A stretch of 64,000 bases of DNA from Tepidisphaeraceae bacterium (GTDB taxonomy: Bacteria; Planctomycetota; Phycisphaerae; Tepidisphaerales; Tepidisphaeraceae): assembly GCA_035998445.1 (NCBI GenBank), contig DASYHQ010000005.1:62001-126000 (forward strand), in the 5' to 3' direction. Position 1 is the first letter of the stretch; every line of letters starts with the position of its first letter. The notes under the pieces are model-generated. The model saw nothing but the letters and a program-made list of their open reading frames with translations. It did not search any database and was not told where the DNA came from. Made by a program: the position numbers and the translations under genes. Positions 53,701-62,629 of the stretch are shown here, piece after piece.

Positions 53701-55341
53701 CTGGTCGCGCTTGCCCTGGAGCAGGTGGACCTGGAAGCGCATCCGGGCCAGTTCCGGCGCATCGGGCGCCATGCGCTCCAGCACGTCCAGCTGCGCGCTT
53801 GCCTCTTCGGCCTGTTGGTCGGCCAGATAGAGCTGGGCGAGTTGCAGGCGGGCAGGCCCGAAGTCCACGATCTGCAGGAACGTCGCCTTGGCCTCACCGG
53901 TCTGCTTCAGCGCGCTGTAGGCACGGCCGAGTTGGAAGAGCAGGTCGTAGTCCTTGTTGCCCGAGGCGGGATTCACGAGGCTCAGGGCCCGGTTCAGCGT
54001 AGCAACAGCTTCGACGTACTGCCCCTGCAGGACCTGGAACTTGCCCTTCGTGCGTAGCACGCGAAAGTCCTCACCGTTCTTCTCGGCGAGCGCGGCCAGG
54101 CTGGCGTCGATCTCGCTCTTCAGGCGGGCGCGCTCCTTGGCGTCGGTCGTCTCGCCGAACGCCATCACGCGCAGGTTCGCCGCGGTGAGGTCCATGTGAT
54201 TGCGTACCCCGCGCGCCGCCACGCGATCGAAGACCGAGGCGTTGGGGTCGGGTGGCAGCGGCGCGGTCAGCAGCTTGATCGCCTCCTCACGCTTTGCGGG
54301 GTCGGCACTAAGCAGTCCAACCAGTGCCAGTTTCGGTTCGTGCTCGTAAGGCACCTGTGCAATCAGCTCACGCAACACCTGTTCAGTGCCAGCCTTGTCA
54401 TTCTCACGCTGGAGCTGACCGGCCCAGGCCATCCGAGTTTCCGTGTAAAGCGGGTCGGTCGGCTTGAGGTCGTTCTGCGCTTCGGCCAGCAGCGTCTTGG
54501 TGAGCGCGCTGTACTTGGTCGACAGTTGCGGGTCAGCCTCGAGCTGGTCGATGACCGCGTAACCCTGCGCCGCGCGCAGCGCCATGGCCGCGTTGTCCTC
54601 CTGTCCCTTGATCGACTTGTCCAGGTACGTTGCCAGTGCGTCGAGCTCTTTGCGGGCCGCGGTGGAACGTTCCTCGTCGGAGCGGTTGACGCGCAGCGCA
54701 TCGCGGGCGCGTTGGCTATAGGCGGCCACCACCCATTGAACGGGATCGGCGTCGGTGGGGTTCTTCTCGGTGGTGGCGATCAGCGCGGCGATCGATACGT
54801 CGATATCGGTGCCGTCGATCGGTACGCCGCCCATCCACAAGCGGATCTCGCTCGATTCCTTCGCGACGATTGCGGCGTGATCGTTCGGCTCGATCGCGAG
54901 GATCTTCCGCGCCACGTCGGACGTCGCGCGAAGCGCACCAGGGTTCGCCTCGGTGGTGATCTCGGCCTTGTACGAATCCATCAGGCGGCGCAACGCGGGC
55001 AGGTATCGGGCGTCGATTTCCAGCGAGGCCTGATAATAGCCACGGCTCTTACCGATCAGCTCGCGCGGGTCGCTCTCCTTCGCTGCCAGCTGCTCGTGTA
55101 CCTCGCCCAGCAGCACCGGGATCTCAGGGTTCCGCTGCGACAGGTAATATGCCCGGCCCAGCGCGCGCGACGCCTCGTCCCAGTTCTGCTCGGCCATCAG
55201 GGTGCGGCCCTGCTGCGTGAACTTCTCGGGGTTGTTGCGCAGCTTCTTCACGACCATGGCGGTCGTGAACGCGCCCACGCTGCCCACCACGACGATGATG
55301 GTCAGGATGACAAGGAATCGGGTATTAACTCGGCGTGCCAT
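50707..55341 (-). CDS. Giant TPR protein of the exosortase/EPS locus
   Basis: 1544 residues. An N-terminal transmembrane helix (about 8-30, FLVILTIIVVVGSVGAFTTA) anchors the protein. Almost all the rest is tetratricopeptide repeats, for example LMAEQNWDEASRALGRAYYL and LASTYLDQSRYDDALKQVET, in several blocks separated by non-TPR helices. Long TPR proteins accompany exosortases in PEP-CTERM loci, where they are thought to scaffold secretion. The gap to EpsI is 24 nt, so it is in the same operon. Confidence 0.85.
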   Translation of the reverse strand: MARRVNTRFLVILTIIVVVGSVGAFTTAMVVKKLRNNPEKFTQQGRTLMAEQNWDEASRALGRAYYLSQRNPEIPVLLGEVHEQLAAKESDPRELIGKSRGYYQASLEIDARYLPALRRLMDSYKAEITTEANPGALRATSDVARKILAIEPNDHAAIVAKESSEIRLWMGGVPIDGTDIDVSIAALIATTEKNPTDADPVQWVVAAYSQRARDALRVNRSDEERSTAARKELDALATYLDKSIKGQEDNAAMALRAAQGYAVIDQLEADPQLSTKYSALTKTLLAEAQNDLKPTDPLYTETRMAWAGQLQRENDKAGTEQVLRELIAQVPYEHEPKLALVGLLSADPAKREEAIKLLTAPLPPDPNASVFDRVAARGVRNHMDLTAANLRVMAFGETTDAKERARLKSEIDASLAALAEKNGEDFRVLRTKGKFQVLQGQYVEAVATLNRALSLVNPASGNKDYDLLFQLGRAYSALKQTGEAKATFLQIVDFGPARLQLAQLYLADQQAEEASAQLDVLERMAPDAPELARMRFQVHLLQGKRDQALALFAKMPQTTREDHRAKAQAALALGDRAQAITVLEAAAKAFPGDVDVAVNLAQLYGATDQKDKAIAAVEAGLATEPENQVLQMLKLRLSGESREEVIKRATERANQVTDPYTRALQLAELERSQGNLDQSLKHLAEAEQAKPGSPDVADIKFQILLSQRKFDEAAKEVPTLVKANRDSADGLVYRFRLAMAQGKVAEAESIGLELTTKMPNFAQSWICHGQAQQAAGKHAQAIDKYTRALERQNNNLDAFKGLIDCYYQVSKPDEAERYIARARRTFPNDAAVREAELAHQQNYGNPLTVLPAREQILKDDPETMANWQSLAGAYVRAAQFNASRVDGKKESEANLAKASELLTKAVAKWPAERSLVALKADVAMSMNDVATAEKVLNAFAAREEWKDKADPQLMLAELYARTNRLDEAEDAHNVALKRSNNAVEVRQRAAAFLANRGKVNGAIELLPASDPNEQVRRQLINILSAAGRFKEAEEAVKASLTLEPDSVEMQALLASTYLDQSRYDDALKQVETVLKRDAKNQMALYVRGLVRMRQPSPDPDAAINDLSAVSDAAPRNVDVRVALADAYRMRNDSSQAIRVLSGGVHLTPSNKPLRLRLLDLYVSSNMTQEVDGLLREASTLAPLQADPEWLNAEANAYAARGDFDKAASRMKSALAAAPNNANLTSAYINLLIRGRNQKAAIAEADKVLATADVWWAHQYKAIAKKALNDRAGAVADLTAALRSADAAKSDEAASAVITTWADQIGVIEAMEQLQPRLDQGVRWKLLAASLYLNQKDYANARTTLESAMAQYDGASNPEQIQLLRFAGAFYLSAQPTEPNKAQEAYDKLLQKTPDDMAALNNIACLLAESVTPPQPERALGYSSRAYEQLRRAGRFDPMVYDTQGWILVLSGKVDEGIDLLRQVVNRAPFMEAHYHLGEGYLRMGTPYPEEAERQLTLAIEAYEAAASKKQSVDPALKARIESSLARAKEMMRAKDGPVGATGAN

Positions 55342-55365
55342 TTGGTCCTTGTGTCCTTGGTGTTA

Positions 55366-56301
55366 CTAGTTGCTGCTGGCCTGGGCATGCGCCACTTCGA
55401 CGTTCGCGCTAACGCCGTTGATCGCCGCGGTCTGCTGCTGCCCCTGCTTCATCAGCTCAGGGTAGTTCGGCAGGCGACGCTCGACCTCGGGAAGCGCGAC
55501 GGTCAGGAAGTCCTTCATGAGCTCGATCGACGCATCGCGGTCGTCCATCGTGGTCATCACTTCGACCTTCGCGAAGTAGGTCTCGCGCTGTGACAGGTTC
55601 TGCATGTGAAAGCGCACCCGCATCGGGTGGCTTTCGTAGTTCCCCTGTGTCTGGAAAAAATACGCGACATTACGGCGGAATAGGCGCTTGCCCGACTGAT
55701 CTTCGAAATCGATGAACCGCACGGGCAGCTTCGCGCCGTTCAGGTAAGGGCTGGGCACGTCCCACAGTTGATCGCTCGGATTGACCGGACGGTAGCCGTC
55801 AGCGACGTAGCAGACGTCGGGCACGTGCGGCACGGTGTCAACCAGACCGGTGTAGTAGGTGACGGCGATGTTGATCACCGCTTCGGGGCGCAGGCGCTGA
55901 AGCTGGTCCAGCAGGTACCGCCGCTGCATCGCCGACTTGTCCTGAAACGCTGCCAGTTCGGCTTCGGTCACCTTTCGAGTGTCGACATAGTCGCGGAAGA
56001 CGTATTGCTTGGTCCCAAGGTTCTCTTCGAGGTCATGCGGCAAGGGCGCATCCAGCGACACCATCTGCCAAGGCCCGATACGCGCGGCCAACCCGTCTTG
56101 CGGGTCATTCAAATCGGCCTTGAGCGGGATCGCGACCTTCTTGAAGTGCAGCTGAAACATCTGCGTCGCCGCGTTCAGCCCAATGGCGGCCACGCTCATC
56201 ACGACGACGGCGACGATGAAGTGCGCGCCCCACCGCTTGCCGCCCGGTTGCGTCGGTTCGGCTGACGGGGCGTCGTGGTCTAATTCGGTTGCTTTGTTCA
56301 T
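55366..56301 (-). CDS. Exosortase-associated EpsI-family protein
   Basis: 311 residues. One N-terminal membrane segment (about 28-48) and an exported domain with the family motifs VINIAVTYYTGLVDTVPHVP and DVCYVADGYRPV. EpsI (DUF3485) proteins are found beside or fused to exosortases in exopolysaccharide loci. Its ATG overlaps the exosortase stop as ATGA (56298-56301), implying coupled translation and probably a joint complex. The catalytic role is not known. Confidence 0.88.
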   Translation of the reverse strand: MNKATELDHDAPSAEPTQPGGKRWGAHFIVAVVVMSVAAIGLNAATQMFQLHFKKVAIPLKADLNDPQDGLAARIGPWQMVSLDAPLPHDLEENLGTKQYVFRDYVDTRKVTEAELAAFQDKSAMQRRYLLDQLQRLRPEAVINIAVTYYTGLVDTVPHVPDVCYVADGYRPVNPSDQLWDVPSPYLNGAKLPVRFIDFEDQSGKRLFRRNVAYFFQTQGNYESHPMRVRFHMQNLSQRETYFAKVEVMTTMDDRDASIELMKDFLTVALPEVERRLPNYPELMKQGQQQTAAINGVSANVEVAHAQASSN

Positions 56302-57251
56302 TTGCCCTCCGCCGCACTGGTAACGGTCTGCCGATCCTGCTGCGCCGGTCGCGCCACATTCGCCGCAGATGCGGTGCGGCCAATCGCCTGGGTGCGGGCG
56401 CTCACGACCTTCTTGCGGTTCGCATCTTTGTCCGCTTCTTCGATGAAGAGGTTATCCAGCAACCAGCCGACGCCCATGATGAGGAAGAACGCCGGGGCAA
56501 GCATCAGCATGCCGACAAACTGGTGGGCGAAGCCTTCGGACATCTCGCGGCTCCACAGATCCAGGAACCCCTGACCCGCGATGCGTACGACGTTGCAAAA
56601 TACCGCGATCGGCACCGCTGACAGTGTGATCACGATCTTCTGCCACAGCGGGCGTCCGGACAGGAACCCGACCGCAGCCGCGACCGAGACGAACGTCATG
56701 AGCGACCGAAGTCCCGCACACGCCTCGGCAACGTTCAACGTGCGAACGGGGTCACCTAGGCCAAACCCACCGATGAAGATCTTCGTCGCACCGTTGTCGT
56801 ACGCGTTCACCCCCGCCACCTGCAGCGTGAAGACCGCCACCCGCGCCGCGGCCAACTGGAGTGGCCAGGCGATATGGGCATACAGCAGGTTCGACCACGG
56901 GATCGCACACGCCAGGAACGCGATCGGGAACCACGCAATCTTCATCACGCCCCAACCGCAGATAAGCGCCACGACACCGAACAGCGTTACGACGATGCCG
57001 AAGTCGCTGATGAAGTCGTTCTTGGCGGGCCAGATGCCGTATTCCCAGATCGCCAGTCCCAGGAACAGAAACACGAGCCCGAACCACGACGGCTTCGACC
57101 GCGCGGTCAGCAACTGTGTCCGATTCGTGTAAAGGTAATATAAACCGATCAGCGGAACCGCGATCGCGTGTCCCCAGTTGGGCTCCCCAAAGAACGGATT
57201 GGTCTTTAGCCACAACCGGCGGAAGTTGGGCCAGAACGCCATCACGAACAA
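56298..57251 (-). CDS. xrt: Exosortase (transpeptidase of PEP-CTERM/EPS system)
   Basis: 317 residues if counted from the TTG at 57251, but the first helix and a plausible N-terminus lie further upstream. The frame stays open, and a CTG at 57368-57366 is preceded by GGAGGAGGG, giving a 356-residue protein that begins before LATSSSAEL and includes TFWIKTGIIAILFVM. The catalytic triad is C178 (ACAGLRS), R223 (NVVRI) and H243 (FAHQFVG). About eight membrane helices. Exosortases cleave and transfer PEP-CTERM proteins; planctomycete substrates are elsewhere. Confidence 0.9.
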   Translation of the reverse strand: MFVMAFWPNFRRLWLKTNPFFGEPNWGHAIAVPLIGLYYLYTNRTQLLTARSKPSWFGLVFLFLGLAIWEYGIWPAKNDFISDFGIVVTLFGVVALICGWGVMKIAWFPIAFLACAIPWSNLLYAHIAWPLQLAAARVAVFTLQVAGVNAYDNGATKIFIGGFGLGDPVRTLNVAEACAGLRSLMTFVSVAAAVGFLSGRPLWQKIVITLSAVPIAVFCNVVRIAGQGFLDLWSREMSEGFAHQFVGMLMLAPAFFLIMGVGWLLDNLFIEEADKDANRKKVVSARTQAIGRTASAANVARPAQQDRQTVTSAAEGK

Positions 57252-57593
57252 GATCGCGATAATCCCAGTCTTGATCCAGAACGTGGTGTTGAAGCCTTCC
57301 TGGCGCGGGACCGCGGCGTCGCGTCTTGGCGACAGTTCGGCCGACGATGATGTTGCAAGTCCGCTCAGAAGCCCTCCTCCAGTCCGAAACAGGTCTGCCC
57401 TCGCTAGACAGCCGCAGTGCCCGGTCCATCGACCCGGTTCTACCGCAAACAGCGTGAAGTGCGCGTGCCCTCAACGACAACAGGTGCAGCCTGACCCCGA
57501 TATAATCATGGGGAAAAGCAGCACCCGTTGCACTAAAAATTGTTACGTTCCGCCCGACCCAATGTTCGAGGGACGGCGCCGATCAGCCGTCGT

Positions 57594-59057
57594 TTAATTA
57601 TCCAACGTCTGACGTTCGTCGGCGTAGTTCCGGTCATAGAGGAAGCCAAACCCGTAAGTTACGCGGAACCCACCTCGGATCGCCGCAAGAAACGGGGCCA
57701 GAAAATTCGTACCGACCTGAACCACGTCGTTGGGCTTCAGGAAGATGTCCGGTTGAGCGCCTTCCCAGATCTTGGCCAAGTCCACACGGACGAAGATTTC
57801 CTTGTCTTTCCCGATCCGGCGGATCAGATCCGTCCGTTGGGGAATGGCCAATTGATCGAGCATGCCGGCCGACACGACCGCCTGCTTAAGGGTGATGTCG
57901 CGGCCGGTCAGGCTGTAGACACCAACCCGGTTCACGTGCCCACCCATGTAGTACTCGCCGACCACCGGCTGCGGGACGATGATCATGTCCTGCGGCTTAA
58001 TGACGATGTTGTACTTCAGCTCGCCGTTGCGCAGCTGCGGAATCGGGATCCGGATAACCCGAGTATCGGACACTCCGGGGGCCTCATTGAATTCAAAAGC
58101 CGGTTCCGTCGTGGCAGCGGCGACGGCAGGCTGGGTTGTTTCGGGAAGCTCAGGGGCGGCATCGATATCACCGCCGGGGATGAGGACCGGCTTACCGTCG
58201 ATCGTGATGTACCGGCCACCGGTTTCCGTTTCGGGCAGCGTCGCGGGTTGGTTGGAGACGCTCTCGTCGGTCGTCTGCAGGTAGACGGCCCGGAGCGCGA
58301 GCCGATCGGTGCCGGCGTCGACCTTCGGTTCCAGCGCGTCGGGCGCAGGACCGGTCGCCGGCGCGGGCTGCACGGTCGGTGGCGCCGTCTCGGCGGCGTC
58401 GACCGACTTCTGTCGAATGATGTACAGGTACTCAATGGTCGGCGCGGTCGTATCGCGGGCCAGCACCAGTGCGTCCAGCACGCGGAACTCGGACTGGATG
58501 ATCGCGTACTGCCCGGGCTGCTGCACTGCGCCCAAGATGCTGAACGCCCGGCCGCGTGCCTCGGCGACCGTGACGGACACTTGGGCGTTCGTGATCAGCG
58601 CCGCGGCGCGGTAGGCTTCGACCACGGCCGCTTCCAGCTCGGCCTCGGTCATGCCCAGCGCCCGGATCTGCCCGATGTACGGCAGGCTCGCGTTGCCGCT
58701 CTCGCTCACCCGCACCGAACGCACCGTATCCACACCGGCGGCCTGCAGGTCGGAGATCGAGATGTTCACCAGGTCGCCGCGGTCCAGGCGGTAGTCGACC
58801 CGATTGGCGATCAAGTCTTCTGGTGTCGGGTCGCCTGCGTTCAGGAACTCGTCGTTGGCCTCTTCCACGCCAGTGTCGAGCGAGGTGAGGATCGGCATCG
58901 TCAGGGGCGTGCGCTCCATCCGACCGAGCTCTGAAGGGTCGATGAACGACTTCACCTCGCAGCCCACGCCCATGGCGAGCAACGCCGCGGCGGCGGCGGA
59001 TTGCAGGGAATACTTCGCGACCAGTCCGTTGGATTTCGAAAGACGGGGCAGACGCAA
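57594..59057 (-). CDS. Polysaccharide export lipoprotein (Wza/SLBB family)
   Basis: 487 residues. The start is TTG with AAAGGAG 6 nt upstream. The signal peptide ends in a lipobox, LAMGVGCEV (Cys at about 33). A poly-export domain (about 88-165, YRLDRGDLVNISISDLQ, SLPYIGQIRALGMTEAELE) precedes two SLBB-like segments (GAVQQPGQYAIIQ and GGHVNRVGVYSLTG). Between them is an acidic Thr/Pro-rich insert. It forms the outer-membrane exit channel of the EPS system; first gene of the operon. Confidence 0.9.
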   Translation of the reverse strand: MRLPRLSKSNGLVAKYSLQSAAAAALLAMGVGCEVKSFIDPSELGRMERTPLTMPILTSLDTGVEEANDEFLNAGDPTPEDLIANRVDYRLDRGDLVNISISDLQAAGVDTVRSVRVSESGNASLPYIGQIRALGMTEAELEAAVVEAYRAAALITNAQVSVTVAEARGRAFSILGAVQQPGQYAIIQSEFRVLDALVLARDTTAPTIEYLYIIRQKSVDAAETAPPTVQPAPATGPAPDALEPKVDAGTDRLALRAVYLQTTDESVSNQPATLPETETGGRYITIDGKPVLIPGGDIDAAPELPETTQPAVAAATTEPAFEFNEAPGVSDTRVIRIPIPQLRNGELKYNIVIKPQDMIIVPQPVVGEYYMGGHVNRVGVYSLTGRDITLKQAVVSAGMLDQLAIPQRTDLIRRIGKDKEIFVRVDLAKIWEGAQPDIFLKPNDVVQVGTNFLAPFLAAIRGGFRVTYGFGFLYDRNYADERQTLDN

Positions 59058-59457
59058 GACGCGCTCCTTTCAACCGGCCGGGACATCCGAAGCCCCGGCC
59101 ACCCGAACCCCTCGCGCGACGTGCGCCGCCGGGTGATTCGTACTATCTGATTATCACACCTGGACCCATTCGCCCGCCGGCCGCGCCACACGCACCGCGA
59201 ACCACCCTTGGGAGGGGCCGCGGTACTTTACGATGCCAATCGGGTATTGCAACACGATGCCCGGACCCGAACGGGGGCCGATTACCGCGCGCCAAATGAC
59301 GTCCTTTCGGTTTATCGGCCCATTCGCCCGATATATCACAGACAAATTCCGACTATGCTCCCACCGTCCAGATTTGACAGGTTTTCGGACCTTGGAATGG
59401 ACCGTTGACGAGCCGTCAGGAAAGCGCAAGTCCCGTCGAAACTCGAGGAGCGAGCGT
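59058..59457. promoter_or_regulatory. Intergenic region upstream of the EPS operon
   Basis: About 400 nt between the Wza gene and the VOC gene, both on the minus strand. It presumably holds the EPS-operon promoter, but no hexamer pair is convincing. No hairpin, tRNA or ORF of note. Confidence 0.45.
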
Positions 59458-59853
59458 TCAGATCGGGTTCGGGTACCGACTTGCGAGGGGTTGGACCAGT
59501 TCCAGTTCGTTGCCGTCGGGGTCTTTGAAGAACGCCAACCGCACCGCCGGGTTGATTTCGGGGAAGAGCTTGGGCTCGATGTGGAACGCGATGCCCTTGC
59601 CGGTCAGCTCAGCGTAGGCTGCGTCGATGTCCGGAACTTCGAATGCGAAATGGACCCAACCCTGCCGGGCGCGGTCCATCGGCTCCAGACGTTCGATGAT
59701 CTCGATGGTCGTCGGGCCGGCATCGACGAAGATGATGTTGCGCCCCGAGAACGAGCCCACCTGCTTCAGGCCGAGCGTCTCGATGTAGAATTTGCAGGTC
59801 TGTTCGAAATTGGGCGTGCACAGCGCGACGTGATGCGTACCGGTGATCTTCAT
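59458..59853 (-). CDS. VOC-family protein (methylmalonyl-CoA epimerase/glyoxalase-like)
   Basis: 131 residues from MKITGTHHVALCTPNFEQT; an upstream in-frame start at 59901 lacks support. One complete VOC module: HHVALC (metal His), FYIETLGLKQVG, TTIEIIERLEP (Glu), WVHFAFEVPD (His) and PDGNELELVQP (Glu). All metal-ligand positions are present, so it is likely an active metalloenzyme such as a glyoxalase or epimerase. The substrate is not determinable. Monocistronic. Confidence 0.85.
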   Translation of the reverse strand: MKITGTHHVALCTPNFEQTCKFYIETLGLKQVGSFSGRNIIFVDAGPTTIEIIERLEPMDRARQGWVHFAFEVPDIDAAYAELTGKGIAFHIEPKLFPEINPAVRLAFFKDPDGNELELVQPLASRYPNPI

Positions 59854-60002
59854 TGTGATGCGTTGCTCCTTGTGTCCGAGATAGAATCCCCGCTCCGCCA
59901 CCTGAAATCAACCGCTGGAGTGTAAGGAGGCGCCCAGTAGTTGCCTATCTTGCTTCGCGGCTTCCTTCGCGCCATCGCGTCTTCGCGCTCTTCCCGAGTC
60001 CC

Positions 60003-60039
60003 AAAAACGAAAGTGGCCGACGCGGACAACGCGTCGGCC
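60003..60039 (-). terminator. Rho-independent terminator of the rpsL-rpsG operon
   Basis: GGCCGACGCG / CGCGTCGGCC (60015-60039) is a 10-bp stem with a 5-nt loop. Read on the minus strand it is followed by ACTTTCGTTTTT, a T-rich tract. It lies about 40 nt after the rpsG stop codon. Confidence 0.8.
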
Positions 60040-60076
60040 ATCTCGATTTTCGACTGAAGACGAACAGCGGATCAGA

Positions 60077-60553
60077 CTACCAGGCAAAGTGGGCGAACGC
60101 CTTGTTGGCGTCGGCCATGCGGTGGGTCTGCTCGCGGGTGTTGATGGCCTTGCCTTCCTTCTTGTAGGCGGCCATCAGCTCGTCGGCGAGGCGGTCGCTC
60201 ATCGGGCGGCCACCCTGGTCACGGCAGGCACCGATGATCCAGCGGAACGCCAGCGACTGCTGACGACGGCGGTTCACCTGCATGGGCACCTGGTAGTTGG
60301 CACCACCGACGCGCTTGCTGCGCACCTCGACGTAGGGCTTCACGTTGTTGATCGCGCCCTCGAAGATCTCGAGCGGCGGGACTTCCTTCATCTTCTTCGT
60401 CACCTGTTCCATCGCATCGTAGAAGATCTTCTGCGCGACGGTCTTCTTGCCGTCCCACATGATGCAGTTGATGAACTTGCTGACGAGCTTGCTGTTAAAG
60501 CGGGAATCCGGCTTCAGGATTTCCTCGCTCGCGGTGAACTTTTTATAGGCCAT
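60077..60553 (-). CDS. rpsG: 30S ribosomal protein uS7
   Basis: 158 residues. [40 protein letters not shown] and the C-terminal [16 protein letters not shown] are the S7 landmarks. S7 nucleates assembly of the 30S head and contacts the 3' domain of 16S rRNA. It follows rpsL, but a 42-residue membrane-protein ORF and a GATTTGCGAT repeat lie between. No fusA or tuf follows before the terminator, unlike the usual str operon. Confidence 0.97.
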   Translation of the reverse strand: MAYKKFTASEEILKPDSRFNSKLVSKFINCIMWDGKKTVAQKIFYDAMEQVTKKMKEVPPLEIFEGAINNVKPYVEVRSKRVGGANYQVPMQVNRRRQQSLAFRWIIGACRDQGGRPMSDRLADELMAAYKKEGKAINTREQTHRMADANKAFAHFAW

Positions 60554-60555
60554 TT

Positions 60556-60655
60556 TAGATCATTTGCGATTTGCGATTTGCGATATGCGATTGAAGAGCA
60601 GCGAACGTTCGTCTGCATTTCAATCGCAAATCGCAAATCGCAAATCGGCAATTCC
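60556..60655. repeat. GATTTGCGATTTGCGAT inverted repeat
   Basis: GATTTGCGATTTGCGATATG... (about 60567) is mirrored by ...AATCGCAAATCGCAAATCGC (about 60632) around about 40 nt. Related single-arm sequence occurs near 23049-23070. It lies between rpsG and the small membrane-protein gene. Confidence 0.75.
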
Positions 60656-60660
60656 TTAAA

Positions 60661-60789
60661 CTATCGTAACAACCACCAAATACCGACCGCCATCGCGCCG
60701 AGGATGAAGATCCCCATGAAGATGACGTTGCCGTAACCGGACTTTACCTCGTTCACATCCCCCGCCAAGAGGATGAACGTAGTAAGCAT
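60661..60789 (-). CDS. 42-residue single-pass membrane protein between rpsL and rpsG
   Basis: Begins [20 protein letters not shown] and ends [12 protein letters not shown]. It has an N-terminal hydrophobic patch, a charged DVNEVKSG stretch and a long hydrophobic helix (about 21-41). AAGGGG lies 7 nt before the ATG. It sits in the same direction between rpsL and rpsG and could be translated from that transcript. No family recognised, although SecE-sized membrane peptides in ribosomal clusters are known elsewhere. Confidence 0.6.
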   Translation of the reverse strand: MLTTFILLAGDVNEVKSGYGNVIFMGIFILGAMAVGIWWLLR

Positions 60790-60801
60790 CTTTCGTACCC
60801 C

Positions 60802-61173
<372 letters not shown>

Positions 61174-61394
61174 TTCGTTCCTTCAACTCGGTCTTGCCAT
61201 GCATAGCAAGGGTCCGGAAAATCGAGTCGAACAGTATATAGGCGCATCACCTGCATCGCAAGGGGTGTGCTTTGCAGAATCGAGTGACACCAGATCAGGG
61301 GCATCCCCTCCTTCACGGGCCAGCCACTGAAGCGGCTAGCATTTTCGCTGCTCACGTCATTTTAAGCTCCTTATCCGACGGCGGCCCGACCCAG
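61174..61394. promoter_or_regulatory. Region upstream of rpsL
   Basis: 221 nt between rpsL and the Amt-like gene, both on the minus strand. It should contain the str-operon promoter (reading toward 61173) and the end of the Amt-like transcript. No convincing hexamer pair or T-tract hairpin was found. Confidence 0.4.
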
Positions 61395-62570
61395 TCACGC
61401 TTCCCGCATATGAAAACTTCGGATCGTGTTCTGCTGAAAATCCGGGTACGCCGCCACATCGAGTTCCGCCAGATCGAGGCCGTCGAACTCGTCCGCCTCG
61501 CGTACCCGCAAGCGCGTTAATCGCTTCAGCAGCGTGAAGACCACCCAACCCACCGCCGCTGCCCAGATTGCGATCACGATGATCGCGAGCCCGGCTAGCC
61601 CGACCATCTTCAGCCGCGCGACCGCGTCGCTTGGGTAGAACAGCCCGGTGGCAATCATGCCAATAATGCCACCGACACCGAAGATCGTCACCCCGGCCGG
61701 CGGGTCATCCAGGCGATATTGCGTATCGATCGTCACGGCGCAGTGCGGGACCACCAGTCCCGCGATCAGCCCCACCAGCACGTGGTGGAAGCCGGGCGCG
61801 GTGCCCAGCACCGTCACCGCCACCGCGGCCCCTAGCACGCCGGTGAGCACGAGGCCGATGTCCGGCCGACCGAACTTTACCTGCGTCGCGACCGTCGCCG
61901 CCACCCCACCGGCCGCGACCGCGAACAGTCCCAGGTCAGGCCGCATCGTCCGCACGCTGTAGAACGCCACCAATCCGATCAAAGCCAACACACTACCCAC
62001 GACGGCCAGCGGCAGGTTGTGGCCAGGGATCAAACTCGTCGAACCGTCGCGATGGTATTTATTCAACCGCGGCCCGATCGCCCAAATCCCCATCGCGGTA
62101 AACGCCGCGCCGGCGATGGGGAACGGATCGACGCCCACCAAGCCAAGGTTGGCTAGCCAGCCGTTGGTCATCCATCGCAACGGCAACGGGACCACGACCG
62201 CCCCCAGCGCCACCGCCGCCCACATGCTCGGCCAGAACCCGCAGCGCTCGCTCAGGCCACCGGCCAAGAATCCACTTGCCAGGACGACGCTCGCGAGCGC
62301 CACCGCCTGCGGCGCGCCGCCAAACATCGCGTGAACGTTGAAGCCGACGTAGTCGTTTGGTCCGATCGCAATCGCAGCGCCCACGAGCCAGAACGCCAGA
62401 CCGGCGAAGCACAGGTCCAGCAGCGCACGCCCCGCGGTGGCGGCGGCATGCTTTGAGCGCGTTAAGCCGACGGTGTAGGCCAGCAGCCCGAGCCGCGCCA
62501 GCAGCGCCATCACCAGCAGTAACGCTGACACGATCGTGCCTATGTTGATTGCGTCTTTATCCACGGCCAC
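61395..62570 (-). CDS. Amt/Rh-fold membrane protein lacking ammonium-conduction residues
   Basis: 391 residues, GTG start. The topology and several motifs match ammonium transporters: LAGGLSER, IPGHNLPLAVVG, RLDDPPAG, GVGGIIGMIATGLF and the C-terminal tail LRVREADEFDGLDLAEL...YPDF that binds GlnK in true Amts. By motif alignment to E. coli AmtB, F107 is S94, W148 is N136, the twin histidines H168 and H318 are A156 and F297, and S219 is R207; D160 is kept. It probably does not conduct ammonium and may be a sensor or scaffold. Confidence 0.8.
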   Translation of the reverse strand: MAVDKDAINIGTIVSALLLVMALLARLGLLAYTVGLTRSKHAAATAGRALLDLCFAGLAFWLVGAAIAIGPNDYVGFNVHAMFGGAPQAVALASVVLASGFLAGGLSERCGFWPSMWAAVALGAVVVPLPLRWMTNGWLANLGLVGVDPFPIAGAAFTAMGIWAIGPRLNKYHRDGSTSLIPGHNLPLAVVGSVLALIGLVAFYSVRTMRPDLGLFAVAAGGVAATVATQVKFGRPDIGLVLTGVLGAAVAVTVLGTAPGFHHVLVGLIAGLVVPHCAVTIDTQYRLDDPPAGVTIFGVGGIIGMIATGLFYPSDAVARLKMVGLAGLAIIVIAIWAAAVGWVVFTLLKRLTRLRVREADEFDGLDLAELDVAAYPDFQQNTIRSFHMREA

Positions 62571-62629
62571 CTTTCTACCGCGCAGCCCGGTCGGTCGCGA
62601 GATGCGGGACTTTGCTTATACTTCGTAGC

